Of a stretch of 18,203 nucleotides of DNA, positions 7,242 through 14,978 are shown one piece after another. The stretch comes from Pedobacter sp. (lineage in GTDB: Bacteria > Bacteroidota > Bacteroidia > Sphingobacteriales > Sphingobacteriaceae). The translations under genes and the position numbers were made by a program. Position 1 is the stretch's first letter; each line of letters opens with the position of its first letter. The DNA lies in assembly GCA_028287885.1 (NCBI GenBank), contig JAQBOT010000203.1, positions 1-18,203 on the forward strand, given 5' to 3'. A model generated the notes under the pieces. The model saw only the letters and a program-made list of their open reading frames with translations. It was not told the origin of the DNA and did not search any database.

Positions 7242-8582
7242 CTATTCCGAAAATTCGAATGTTTCCATAAATTTGGTGGTAAAATTACCAGCTCTGAAGT
7301 TTGGATCCTTCATCAACTTCAAATGAAATGGAATGGTGGTTTTTACACCTTCAATTACAAACTCGCTTAAAGCCCGTTCCATGGTGCTTATTGCCTCTTC
7401 TCTGGTTTGTGCAACGCAGATCAGCTTGGCAATCATAGAATCATAATTAGGTGGAATTTGGTATCCAGCATAAACGTGTGTATCAACCCGCACACCATGC
7501 CCACCTGGAGAATGAAAGTTTGTTATTTTACCCGGACAAGGCCTGAAGTTGTTAAAGGGATCTTCGGCATTAATACGGCATTCAATCGCATGCATATTAG
7601 GCAAATAGTTCTTGCCCGAAATTGGTACACCTGCTGCTACCTTTATTTGTTCCTTAATCAGATCGTAATTGATGACTTCTTCTGTAACGGGGTGCTCAAC
7701 CTGAATACGGGTGTTCATTTCCATAAAGTAGAAGTTACGGTGTTTGTCGACAAGGAATTCAATTGTTCCTGCGCCTTCGTAGGCAACAGCAACAGCACCC
7801 TTAATCGCAGCCTCACCCATTCTTTCCCGCAACTCGTCGGTCATAAATGGTGATGGTGCTTCTTCCACTAACTTCTGGTGCCTGCGCTGAATAGAACAGT
7901 CGCGCTCGGATAAATGGCAAGCTTTGCCATACTGATCTCCAATAATCTGGATTTCAATGTGGCGTGGATCTTCAATATATTTCTCAAGGTACAAGCCATC
8001 GTTTCCAAAGGCTGCGCCTGATTCCTGTCTTGCGCTATCCCATGCGTTTTCAAAATCTTCATCCTTCCAAACCACACGCATTCCTCGGCCACCGCCACCG
8101 GCAGTAGCTTTCAAAATTACAGGGTAGCCCATTTCATTAGCGATCCTGATACCATCCTTAACACTTTCCAATAATCCTTGAGATCCTGGAATGGTTGGTA
8201 CACCAGCTATTTTCATGGTTTCTTTCGCCGACGCTTTGTCACCCATCGAGTTTATCTGCTCTGGAGTCGCGCCAATGAATTTAATCCCATAATCACGGCA
8301 CACAGAAGAAAACTTAGCGTTTTCAGATAAGAAACCATAACCCGGGTGTATTGCGTCTGCATTTGTAAGTTCAGCTGCAGAAATAATGTTCGGAATGCTC
8401 AGGTAAGAGTCTTTACTCGGTGGAGGACCAATACAAACCGCTTCATCTGCAAAACGTACATGCAAACTTTCTCTGTCTGCTGTAGAATAAACAGCAACAG
8501 TTTTAATGCCCATTTCTTTACAGGTACGAATGATACGCAAAGCGATTTCGCCCCGATTGGCAATTAGTATTTTTTTAAACAT
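7242..8582 (-). CDS. accC: Acetyl-CoA carboxylase biotin carboxylase subunit
   Basis: A 446-residue biotin carboxylase (E. coli AccC is 449), which uses ATP and bicarbonate to carboxylate biotin on AccB, the first half-reaction of malonyl-CoA synthesis. The N-terminal domain opens with [18 protein letters not shown]. The ATP-grasp domain covers about 115-310 with the glycine-rich loop [13 protein letters not shown], and the metal and catalytic segment [15 protein letters not shown] follows. The C-terminal biotin carboxylase domain includes INAEDP and DSMIAKL. The gene follows accB by 36 nt and is the last gene before the terminator at 7171-7213. The carboxyltransferase genes accA and accD are not in the window. 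Confidence 0.97.
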   Translation of the reverse strand: MFKKILIANRGEIALRIIRTCKEMGIKTVAVYSTADRESLHVRFADEAVCIGPPPSKDSYLSIPNIISAAELTNADAIHPGYGFLSENAKFSSVCRDYGIKFIGATPEQINSMGDKASAKETMKIAGVPTIPGSQGLLESVKDGIRIANEMGYPVILKATAGGGGRGMRVVWKDEDFENAWDSARQESGAAFGNDGLYLEKYIEDPRHIEIQIIGDQYGKACHLSERDCSIQRRHQKLVEEAPSPFMTDELRERMGEAAIKGAVAVAYEGAGTIEFLVDKHRNFYFMEMNTRIQVEHPVTEEVINYDLIKEQIKVAAGVPISGKNYLPNMHAIECRINAEDPFNNFRPCPGKITNFHSPGGHGVRVDTHVYAGYQIPPNYDSMIAKLICVAQTREEAISTMERALSEFVIEGVKTTIPFHLKLMKDPNFRAGNFTTKFMETFEFSE

Positions 8583-8618
8583 ACAAAATGGTAAATGAGT
8601 ATCTACTAAAAGCAGATA

Positions 8619-9083
8619 TTACATGGGTTCAACTAAAAATAGAGGCTGGTCGTATTCTACCGGAGACGCATTCTCTACCAGAACTTTAACGATACGTCCA
8701 GAAACTTCACTTTCAATCTCATTAAACAATTTCATTGCCTCAATGATGCACACAACCTTGCCGGTAGTCACTTCATCTCCAACGTTTGCGAAAAATGGTT
8801 TATCAGGACTTGATGACCGGTAAAAAGTTCCAATCATCGGAGATTTGATCGTGATGTATTTTGAGGTGTCTTCTGTTGCCGGTTTTGTCTCGGTAGCGCT
8901 TACAGGAAGAGGCGCCTGAGCTGCAGGCAGAACAGCCGCAGGAGCTGCAACAGTTGCTTGTACTACAGTAGGAGTTTGGTTTGTTTTAATTGTGATTTTG
9001 AAGTCTTTTTGCTCGATTGCAACTTCATTTACACCAGACCGAGAAACAAATTTAATAAGTTCCTGAATTTGTTTGATATCCAT
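8619..9083 (-). CDS. accB: Biotin carboxyl carrier protein of acetyl-CoA carboxylase
   Basis: A 154-residue BCCP, which carries biotin between the carboxylase and carboxyltransferase sites of acetyl-CoA carboxylase. Residues 1-35 form the conserved N-terminal segment (IKQIQELIKFVSRSGVNEV). Residues about 36-75 are a flexible Ala/Pro/Thr-rich linker. The biotinyl domain (76-154) contains SPMIGTFYRSSSP and the biotinylation motif EAMKL, with Lys118 as the modified residue. It sits between fabH (73 nt upstream) and accC (36 nt downstream), the usual accBC pair. No strong terminator or consensus -7 element is seen in the gap after fabH. Confidence 0.97.
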   Translation of the reverse strand: MDIKQIQELIKFVSRSGVNEVAIEQKDFKITIKTNQTPTVVQATVAAPAAVLPAAQAPLPVSATETKPATEDTSKYITIKSPMIGTFYRSSSPDKPFFANVGDEVTTGKVVCIIEAMKLFNEIESEVSGRIVKVLVENASPVEYDQPLFLVEPM

Positions 9084-9156
9084 TTTCTAGATTTTATTTT
9101 TTAAAAAAACAGTGTGTCTTAGAATAAACTAAGTTAAGATTAATTATTATATAAAC

Positions 9157-10146
9157 TTAATATGCCCACCTTAAGTAAACAGATCCCCAAGTAAAACCTC
9201 CGCCAAAAGCGGCTAAGATCAGGGTGTCGCCCTTTTTCAATTGGCTTTCCCATTCCCACAAACAAAGAGGGATGGTACCGTTCGTTGTGTTGCCGTACTT
9301 TTCAATGTTGATCATCACCTTTTCAGGTCCGACGCCCATTCTTGAAGCAGTGGCGTCAATAATTCTTTTGTTGGCCTGATGGGGCACAAGCCAGGTAACA
9401 TCTTCTGCAGTCAATTCATTCCTTTCCATGATATCAGCAGCTGCTTCAGCCATATTGGTCACCGCAAATTTGAACACAGCTTTACCTTCTTGGAAAACCA
9501 CGTGTTCATTACGATCAACTGTCTCATGGGAAGCAGGTCTTGCTGAACCTCCTGCCTTTTGGTGTAAAAAGGGCCTGCCAGAACCATCGCTCTTTAAGAT
9601 GGAGTCGATGACACCGTATCCTTCTTCGTTTGGCTCCAGGAGTACCGCACCGCAGCCGTCACCAAATATAATGCAGGTTGTGCGGTCTGAATAATTTATG
9701 ATGGATGACATTCTATCGCCACCAACAACCAATACTTTTTTGTGTTTACCAGACTCTATAAACTGGGATCCAGTTGTTAGTCCGAAGAGAAATCCTGAAC
9801 AAGCCGCCTGTAGGTCATAGCCCCAAGCGTTAGTGGCGCCAATTTTTTCTGCAAGTATGTTCGCAGTGGCGGGAAAGGGCATATCAGCTGTCGTCGTGCA
9901 GAAAATAATCAATTCAATTTCTTCAGCACCAATGCCCCGCTTTTCAAGCAAGCCATTTACCGCATGAACAGCCATATCAGATGTTCCTAATCCCTCGCCT
10001 TTTAATATTCTTCGCTCTTTTATACCCGTTCTTGCAACGATCCACTCATCAGATGTGTCAACCATAGATTCTAGTTCCTTGTTTGTTAAAACGTAATCAG
10101 GAACATAGCCATGAACTGCGGTAATTGCAGCGTGAATTTTACTCAT
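9157..10146 (-). CDS. fabH: Beta-ketoacyl-ACP synthase III
   Basis: A 329-residue KAS III, which starts fatty acid synthesis by condensing an acyl-CoA primer with malonyl-ACP. The catalytic triad is visible: Cys116 in [12 protein letters not shown], His256 in [12 protein letters not shown] and Asn286 in [12 protein letters not shown]. The N-terminal [16 protein letters not shown] and [10 protein letters not shown] segments are typical of FabH rather than of chain-elongating synthases. Primer preference (acetyl or branched) cannot be read from sequence. It begins 6 nt after plsX, so the two are almost certainly translated from one mRNA, and accB follows downstream. Confidence 0.97.
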   Translation of the reverse strand: MSKIHAAITAVHGYVPDYVLTNKELESMVDTSDEWIVARTGIKERRILKGEGLGTSDMAVHAVNGLLEKRGIGAEEIELIIFCTTTADMPFPATANILAEKIGATNAWGYDLQAACSGFLFGLTTGSQFIESGKHKKVLVVGGDRMSSIINYSDRTTCIIFGDGCGAVLLEPNEEGYGVIDSILKSDGSGRPFLHQKAGGSARPASHETVDRNEHVVFQEGKAVFKFAVTNMAEAAADIMERNELTAEDVTWLVPHQANKRIIDATASRMGVGPEKVMINIEKYGNTTNGTIPLCLWEWESQLKKGDTLILAAFGGGFTWGSVYLRWAY

Positions 10147-10152
10147 TTGTTA

Positions 10153-11091
10153 TCATTTAAATGCGGCTTGAATCTTTTCTACCAAGCCAGTTGCAATCAT
10201 ATCTCTGGATTGCATAATCATGTTTTTTACTGCAGTGGGACTTGATATTCCATGCCCGATGATTACTGGTGCATTTACACCTAAAACCGGACTGCCGCCA
10301 TAATTTTCATAATTTAAACGGTCAAAGAATTCATCCTTTAAGCCTTTTTTAATTGTTACGACATAAAAAGATTCTGCAAGTTTCAACAAAACATTGCCGG
10401 TAAAGCCATCACAAACTATAACGTCTGCCTTGTCATTGAACAAATCACGCCCTTCAATATTTCCAACAAAATTAAACAGATTCGTATCTTTCATCAAAGG
10501 AAAAGTAGCCATGCTTAGCATATTTCCCTTTTCGTCTTCCTCGCCAATGTTCATCAGCGCGACTTTCGGATTGTTAATCTGCATCACGTTTTCGGCATAT
10601 AAACTTCCTAAAACGCCAAATTGTAACAAGGTGTCAGGTTTACAATCTGCATTTGCACCAACGTCCAGCATCAGGCCAACGCCTCCGCTTAGTTTTGGTA
10701 CGTGCGTGCATAAACATGGCCTAATGATGCCCGGAATAGTCTTTACACTAAAAACTGCGCCGACAAGCATAGCACCGGAGTTACCTGCACTTGCAAATGA
10801 ATCTAATTGTCCTTGTTTTAATAAATGGAATCCTACAGAGATACTGGAATTTGGCTTCTGAACGATAGCCTTAGTGGGGTGTTCGCCCATACCAATTACT
10901 TCTTCGGTATGAACATATTCGAAATGATCGGGATTGAATCCGTTTTCAGAGACTAAGGGTTTAATCTGCTGTATATCCCCAATAAGAACAAGGTGTTCAT
11001 TGGAAGATAATAACTTATGAGCAGCTATTGCTCCCAAAACATTCGCCTTGGGAGCATAGTCACCGCCCATTATATCGAGACCTATTTTCAT
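10153..11091 (-). CDS. plsX: Phosphate acyltransferase PlsX
   Basis: A 312-residue PlsX, which makes acyl-phosphate from acyl-ACP; PlsY then uses it to acylate glycerol 3-phosphate, the first step of phospholipid synthesis. Family signs are the N-terminal KIGLDIMGGDYAPKANVLGA, the SAGNSGAML segment, the LDVGANADCKP block, NIGEEDEKGN and VCDGFTGNVLLK. Length is close to the usual 320-340. It lies in the widely conserved yceD-rpmF-plsX-fabH order, with fabH 6 nt downstream. The 97-nt gap before it holds a long inverted repeat ending in a short T-run close to the start codon, so expression of plsX and the downstream genes may be controlled separately from rpmF. Confidence 0.97.
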   Translation of the reverse strand: MKIGLDIMGGDYAPKANVLGAIAAHKLLSSNEHLVLIGDIQQIKPLVSENGFNPDHFEYVHTEEVIGMGEHPTKAIVQKPNSSISVGFHLLKQGQLDSFASAGNSGAMLVGAVFSVKTIPGIIRPCLCTHVPKLSGGVGLMLDVGANADCKPDTLLQFGVLGSLYAENVMQINNPKVALMNIGEEDEKGNMLSMATFPLMKDTNLFNFVGNIEGRDLFNDKADVIVCDGFTGNVLLKLAESFYVVTIKKGLKDEFFDRLNYENYGGSPVLGVNAPVIIGHGISSPTAVKNMIMQSRDMIATGLVEKIQAAFK

Positions 11092-11101
11092 AGTAAAAAT
11101 C

Positions 11102-11174
11102 AGTTTGTGTTTATAGCTTTATTGGCTTAATTAAAAGGTCTAAGTTAAACTTAAACACAAAGAAAACACAAACT
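11102..11174 (-). repeat. 11-bp inverted repeat spanning the plsX leader
   Basis: AGTTTGTGTTT (11102-11112) and AAACACAAACT (11164-11174) are perfect reverse complements 51 nt apart. A second copy of AAACACAAA lies at 11153-11161, and a 13-bp palindrome (TAAGTT, A, AACTTA) lies at 11141-11153. On the minus strand the structure ends with GATTTTT just before the plsX ATG. It could be a leader structure or attenuator; it might also be simple AT-rich similarity. Confidence 0.4.
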
Positions 11175-11188
11175 ATTTTTCAAGAAAA

Positions 11189-11380
11189 TTAACCTATAGA
11201 GGTGTTTTCAATAACTAATTTACCGTTGTAGTAAAGGTTACCGTCCACGTTATACGCATGGTGAGGTACATGTATCGCACCAGTAGTTTGACAAGTAGCT
11301 AAAGAAGGCGCTACAGCTTTATAGTGGGTTCTTCTTTTGTCTCTTCTACTTTTAGAGATCTTCCGTTTTGGATGTGCCAT
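11189..11380 (-). CDS. rpmF: 50S ribosomal protein L32
   Basis: A 63-residue L32, a small basic protein of the large ribosomal subunit. The N-terminus [20 protein letters not shown] is the family signature. It is the form without the zinc-ribbon cysteines: only one Cys (in ATCQTTG) is present, with [11 protein letters not shown] in place of the later pair. It starts 18 nt after yceD and precedes plsX, an order shared with E. coli and many other bacteria. Confidence 0.97.
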   Translation of the reverse strand: MAHPKRKISKSRRDKRRTHYKAVAPSLATCQTTGAIHVPHHAYNVDGNLYYNGKLVIENTSIG

Positions 11381-11398
11381 TGCTTATTTATTTAATTA

Positions 11399-11932
11399 TT
11401 ATTTTAATTTTTTTAACGCTGCCCATCGTGGGTCGTCATTTGTATTTTCTTCTTCTTCTTTGTTTGCACTAGTCAAGCTTTCCAGTTTTGCGATCATTTC
11501 TTTATCGCATTGTGAGCCCTCCCCATTTTCTTCGCAAACCTTAACATAAGGCACCGAGACATTAATGAACTCATACATCATTCCTGAGATATCGATCTCA
11601 GATTCTTTCTTATTTAGAATGATAATCTCCAGATCATCGCTTTCTAAATTATCCTCAGCAAACTTGACAATCTGCCGCTCCGATATATTAACCGGAGCAT
11701 TAAAAAAGGATAAACATTTGTCACAATCCAATTCTATCGTTCCCTCAATATGAAATTGTAGGATCAGCATTGTTTCTTGTTTATCCAACTCAACTGATGC
11801 TTTTAAATTCCCTTTTTTTACTAAAGAGTACTCAAATGCATCAAAAAAGCTGTTATCAACTTCAAATTCAAATTGATGTTTGCCAATTTTTAAGCCTGTA
11901 AAGGGGATCGAAAATTGTTTTAACGGTTTCAA
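11399..11932 (-). CDS. YceD-family (DUF177) protein linked to 23S rRNA
   Basis: A 177-residue DUF177/YceD protein. In E. coli, YceD is linked to 23S rRNA accumulation, and the family is found next to rpmF in most bacteria, as here (18 nt upstream of L32). Visible features are an N-terminal LKQFSIPFTGLKIGKHQFEF, a central CDKC (Cys96-Cys99 region) in the conserved strand, an acidic C-terminal linker and the closing DPRWAALKKLK, which is the typical end of this family. The start is TTG: an in-frame TAG lies two codons upstream, no ATG is available before the conserved sequence, and the first downstream Met is deep inside the domain. A consensus -7 promoter element lies 21 nt before it. Confidence 0.9.
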   Translation of the reverse strand: MKPLKQFSIPFTGLKIGKHQFEFEVDNSFFDAFEYSLVKKGNLKASVELDKQETMLILQFHIEGTIELDCDKCLSFFNAPVNISERQIVKFAEDNLESDDLEIIILNKKESEIDISGMMYEFINVSVPYVKVCEENGEGSQCDKEMIAKLESLTSANKEEEENTNDDPRWAALKKLK

Positions 11933-11953
11933 TTTTTTCTAAATTTAAGCCCG

Positions 11954-11961
11954 CAAATGTA
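11954..11961 (-). promoter_or_regulatory. Candidate -7 element (TACATTTG) for the yceD-rpmF-plsX-fabH-accBC run
   Basis: TACATTTG fits TAnnTTTG and is followed by C, as is common in Bacteroidota promoters. It lies in the 76-nt gap between pdxA and yceD, 21 nt before the yceD TTG. A TTTT at 21 nt upstream is a weak -33 candidate. It would let the lipid and ribosomal genes be transcribed without pdxA. Confidence 0.5.
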
Positions 11962-12008
11962 TGAATTATATTTAACACTCTGAAAACATTTCCAGTAAAA
12001 TATTCATG

Positions 12009-13088
12009 TTAATTCGCATCATCCTTTACATCTGCAGCAGTTTCTATGATTTTTGCGCCGGTTCGTAGCTGGTTGCTAATCAACGATTCCTGTTCTTTCC
12101 TGCTTTTGAAAATGTGCACTGCCGCAAATAGTGCTTCCATAAAGGAAGTTGGGTCGGCTACATTCTTACCTGCAATATCATAACCTGTACCATGATCAGG
12201 AGAAGTTCGAACCACTTTCAATCCAGCCGTGAAGTTAACTCCTGTGCTAAATGCAATCGTTTTAAAAGGAATAAGGCCTTGGTCGTGGTACATAGCCAAC
12301 ACAGCATCAAACTGCTTGTAGGTTCCGTTTGCAAAGAATCCATCGGCAGAATACGGTCCAAAGCAAATAATGCCTTTGTCGAATGCGGCCTGTATGGCTG
12401 GCGTTATAATGTCTTTCTCTTCTGTGCCAAGTAAGCCATTATCACCGGCATGTGGGTTAAGGCCCAACACCGCGATTTTTGGCTTCTCAATCCAGAAGTC
12501 TTTTTTCAAGCTCAGGTTCATCAACGCTAGTTTGCTCGCAATACCCTCTTTCGTCAGGCTTTCAGCAATTTTATTCACCGGGATATGGCCAGTGGCAACA
12601 CCCACCCGCAGGTCCTCGCTAACTAAGAACATCAGTACGTCAGAACTTCCACTTTTTTCCTGAAGGTATTCTGTATGACCCGGAAACGCAAAGGTTTCCG
12701 ATTGTATATTGTGTTTGTTTATTGGCGCTGTAACTAAGGCGTCAATCTCTCCGTTAACCAGATCTTGAGTAGCCTTTTCAAGAGAAAGCAAAGCATATTT
12801 TCCGCCAATCTCCGTAGACTTACCCAATTCTATCTTCACATCTTCTTCCCAGCAGTTAATAATGTTCACCCGTTTTGCATTGGCAAGTCCAGCATTCGCA
12901 ATTACGTTGAACGTTAATTCACCTAATGAAAGTGCCTTACGGTGGAACGAAGTTACTTTAGTATGCCCGTAAACAATCGGTGTACAAAAATCAAGGATGC
13001 TCGGTTCAATGAGGGTCTTCAGGATAACTTCCAGTCCAATCCCATTCACGTCACCAATGCTGATACCTATTTTAACTTTTTCACTCAT
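12009..13088 (-). CDS. pdxA: 4-hydroxythreonine-4-phosphate dehydrogenase
   Basis: A 359-residue PdxA, the NAD-dependent enzyme that oxidises 4-phosphohydroxy-threonine in the deoxyxylulose-phosphate route to pyridoxal phosphate. The three metal-binding histidines are all present: His168 (TGHIP), His213 (LNPHAGDNG) and His268 (MYHDQGLIPFK), each two residues later than in E. coli PdxA. GDVNGIGLE near the start, FPGHTEYL and RTSPDHGTGYDIAG are further family blocks. The ATG at 13088 is preferred over the in-frame TTG at 13094; the conserved protein begins immediately after it. The gene is divergent from rsmA, and the yceD-led genes follow on the same strand. No consensus -7 element is clear upstream; TAATTTGC at about 13115-13122 is close but one base short. 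Confidence 0.96.
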   Translation of the reverse strand: MSEKVKIGISIGDVNGIGLEVILKTLIEPSILDFCTPIVYGHTKVTSFHRKALSLGELTFNVIANAGLANAKRVNIINCWEEDVKIELGKSTEIGGKYALLSLEKATQDLVNGEIDALVTAPINKHNIQSETFAFPGHTEYLQEKSGSSDVLMFLVSEDLRVGVATGHIPVNKIAESLTKEGIASKLALMNLSLKKDFWIEKPKIAVLGLNPHAGDNGLLGTEEKDIITPAIQAAFDKGIICFGPYSADGFFANGTYKQFDAVLAMYHDQGLIPFKTIAFSTGVNFTAGLKVVRTSPDHGTGYDIAGKNVADPTSFMEALFAAVHIFKSRKEQESLISNQLRTGAKIIETAADVKDDAN

Positions 13089-13186
13089 AATCAACTTAGA
13101 ATTTAGCGCAAATTACAGAATTTGGTTTAATCCTGCGACGATACTGATAAAACTTTAGTTATTTTGCGGCTTAAGCGAGGAAGAAT

Positions 13187-13972
13187 ATGAGTTTGGTAAG
13201 GGCAAAAAAGCATTTGGGGCAACACTTTTTGACAGATAAGAAAATCGCTGCCAAAATCGTTGATGGCCTTAAACATACCGACCAGTATACACAGGTTTTA
13301 GAGGTTGGCCCGGGGATGGGAATTCTGTCTGATATCTTACTGGAGCGCAAAGACCTCGAAACCTATATGATTGATATTGACCGGGAGTCGTATCTGTTCC
13401 TACAAAAAAAGTACCCACAGTTGGAAGAACGACTGATATTGGGCGACTTCCTTGCACTAGACCTCAGTTCTATTTTTCCAGGTAAATTCTCCATCATTGG
13501 CAACTTCCCTTACAACATTTCTTCTCAAATACTCTTCAAAGTACTTGAACACCGTGATCGTGTTGTCGAAATGGTGGGTATGTTTCAGAAAGAAGTTGCA
13601 GAACGTTGCGCTTCTCCTGCCGGATCAAAAGACTACGGAATACTAAGTGTTCTCATCCAGGCATATTATAATATAGATTACCTGTTTACGGTAAAGCCCG
13701 GCACCTTCAATCCACCACCAAAAGTTAACTCAGGCGTTATCCGTCTAAGCAGAAATCAGTCTGTAACCTTAGCCTGTGATGAAAAGCTCTTTTGGCGGGT
13801 AGTTAAAGCTGGTTTCAACCAAAGGAGAAAGACGCTACGAAACGCACTTTCAGGCACCATACCAAAGGATAAAATGGATGATCATGCCTTCTTTGATAAA
13901 CGTGCTGAACAGTTAAATGTAGAAGATTTTGTTGCCTTAACCCAGCATCTAACCATGTTAAATCAGATATGA
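13187..13972 (+). CDS. rsmA: 16S rRNA adenine(1518/1519)-N6-dimethyltransferase
   Basis: A 261-residue RsmA (KsgA), which dimethylates two adjacent adenines in the 3' hairpin of 16S rRNA late in small-subunit assembly. The SAM-dependent fold shows VRAKKHLGQHFL at the N-terminus, motif I VLEVGPGMG (37-45), an acidic MIDID after the second strand, GDFL, and the catalytic NFPYNIS (106-112). FNPPPKVNSGVIRL and FNQRRKTLRNAL in the C-terminal part are typical of the family. GAGGAAG upstream is a reasonable ribosome binding site. TTATTTTGC at 13159-13167 is one mismatch from the -7 consensus and might be its promoter. The stop overlaps the next gene's start as ATGA. Confidence 0.97.
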   Translation: MSLVRAKKHLGQHFLTDKKIAAKIVDGLKHTDQYTQVLEVGPGMGILSDILLERKDLETYMIDIDRESYLFLQKKYPQLEERLILGDFLALDLSSIFPGKFSIIGNFPYNISSQILFKVLEHRDRVVEMVGMFQKEVAERCASPAGSKDYGILSVLIQAYYNIDYLFTVKPGTFNPPPKVNSGVIRLSRNQSVTLACDEKLFWRVVKAGFNQRRKTLRNALSGTIPKDKMDDHAFFDKRAEQLNVEDFVALTQHLTMLNQI

Positions 13973-14910
13973 TAACAAACAACAGAATTCTAATTGTTGA
14001 TGATCTCCATCCGGTATTCAAAGAAAAAGCACAAGCGCTTGGGTATGTAGTTGATGACCGCCCGTTAATTACGCGCGAAGAAACGCTAAGGATTATTTCC
14101 GACTACGCCGGAATTGCCGTGAGAACAAAGTTTCTGATAGACAAAGAAATTATTGACGCAGCAGTAAACTTAAGGTTTGTTGCAAGAGCTGGCGCTGGCC
14201 TAGACAACATCGATGTTGCTTATGCGAAAAGTAAAAGCATAGAACTTCTTAATGCACCTGAAGGTAACTGTGATGCCGTGGGTGAACATGCAGTTGGTTT
14301 GTTATTGACTGTGGCTAACAAGTTCCGAAATTCGGATCGGCAGATCCGTAGTGGCATTTGGGACCGCGAAGGGAACAGGGGCTGGCAACTCAAAGGAAAA
14401 ACCGTTGGGATTATAGGTTACGGGTTTATGGGGCAGAGCTTTGCCAAGAAACTATCTGGCTTTGATGTTAAGGTTATCGCCTACGATAAATATAAGACTG
14501 GCTTCTCCGACAACTATGCAAGGGAAGTAAGTATGGAGGAGATTGTAAAACAAAGTGATGTTTTGAGCCTGCACATTCCACTTACAGCCGAAACCAGGCA
14601 GCTTGTAAATGAAGAATATTTTTTACATTTTCGTAAGCCCATCTTGTTTTTAAATACCGCCAGGGGCGAAATTGTAAATACTCAAGCGGTACTTAAAGCT
14701 ATCGAAAAAGGGAAAATAATTGGCGCTGGTCTTGACGTACTGGAAGTAGAAAAATTTCCAAAGCTTGGAGAACAACCCTGGTATGATGCTTTAGTTGCCA
14801 ACGGAAACGTACTCCTTACACCACATGTAGCTGGCTGGACCTTCGACTCCTACCGTGAAATTTCTGAAGTACTTGCCAATAAGCTTGCAGCACTGAAAAA
14901 TCCTGAGTAA
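13969..14910 (+). CDS. D-2-hydroxyacid dehydrogenase (phosphoglycerate dehydrogenase-like)
   Basis: A 313-residue NAD-dependent D-isomer-specific 2-hydroxyacid dehydrogenase. The nucleotide-binding motif GYGFMG lies at 150-155, with Asp173 at the end of the second strand, a choice favouring NAD. The catalytic Arg232 (NTARGEIV), Glu261 (LDVLEVE) and His286 (LTPHVAGW) are all present at normal spacing. RAGAGLDNID and EHAVGLLL resemble 3-phosphoglycerate dehydrogenases (serine pathway), but the protein lacks the C-terminal ACT domain of E. coli SerA and no ser genes are adjacent, so glyoxylate, hydroxypyruvate or other 2-oxoacids remain possible. Its ATG overlaps the rsmA stop by 4 nt, implying translational coupling. 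A terminator follows. Confidence 0.92.
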   Translation: MITNNRILIVDDLHPVFKEKAQALGYVVDDRPLITREETLRIISDYAGIAVRTKFLIDKEIIDAAVNLRFVARAGAGLDNIDVAYAKSKSIELLNAPEGNCDAVGEHAVGLLLTVANKFRNSDRQIRSGIWDREGNRGWQLKGKTVGIIGYGFMGQSFAKKLSGFDVKVIAYDKYKTGFSDNYAREVSMEEIVKQSDVLSLHIPLTAETRQLVNEEYFLHFRKPILFLNTARGEIVNTQAVLKAIEKGKIIGAGLDVLEVEKFPKLGEQPWYDALVANGNVLLTPHVAGWTFDSYREISEVLANKLAALKNPE

Positions 14911-14924
14911 AAACCATTATACAA

Positions 14925-14958
14925 AAAAGCCTGTATCAATTATCGATACAGGCCTTTT
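14925..14958. terminator. Shared bidirectional terminator between the dehydrogenase and M1 peptidase genes
   Basis: GCCTGTATC (14929-14937) pairs with GATACAGGC (14945-14953) around a 7-nt loop. The plus strand is followed by CTTTTC and the minus strand by a run of six T, so it can end both convergent genes and looks stronger for the minus-strand M1 gene. Confidence 0.88.
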
Positions 14959-14978
14959 CAATAAAATGTTATAACAAT

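Noticed and set aside
7407..7853. Plus-strand open frame of 148 codons opposite accC
   Set aside because: It is a shadow of the biotin carboxylase gene; no start context or domain supports it.
9084..9156. Terminator between fabH and accB
   Set aside because: Only a 5-bp CTTAG/CTAAG stem is present, and the T-run does not follow it directly.
10394..10861. Plus-strand open frame of 155 codons opposite plsX
   Set aside because: plsX is unambiguous on the other strand; the antisense frame shows no conserved motif.
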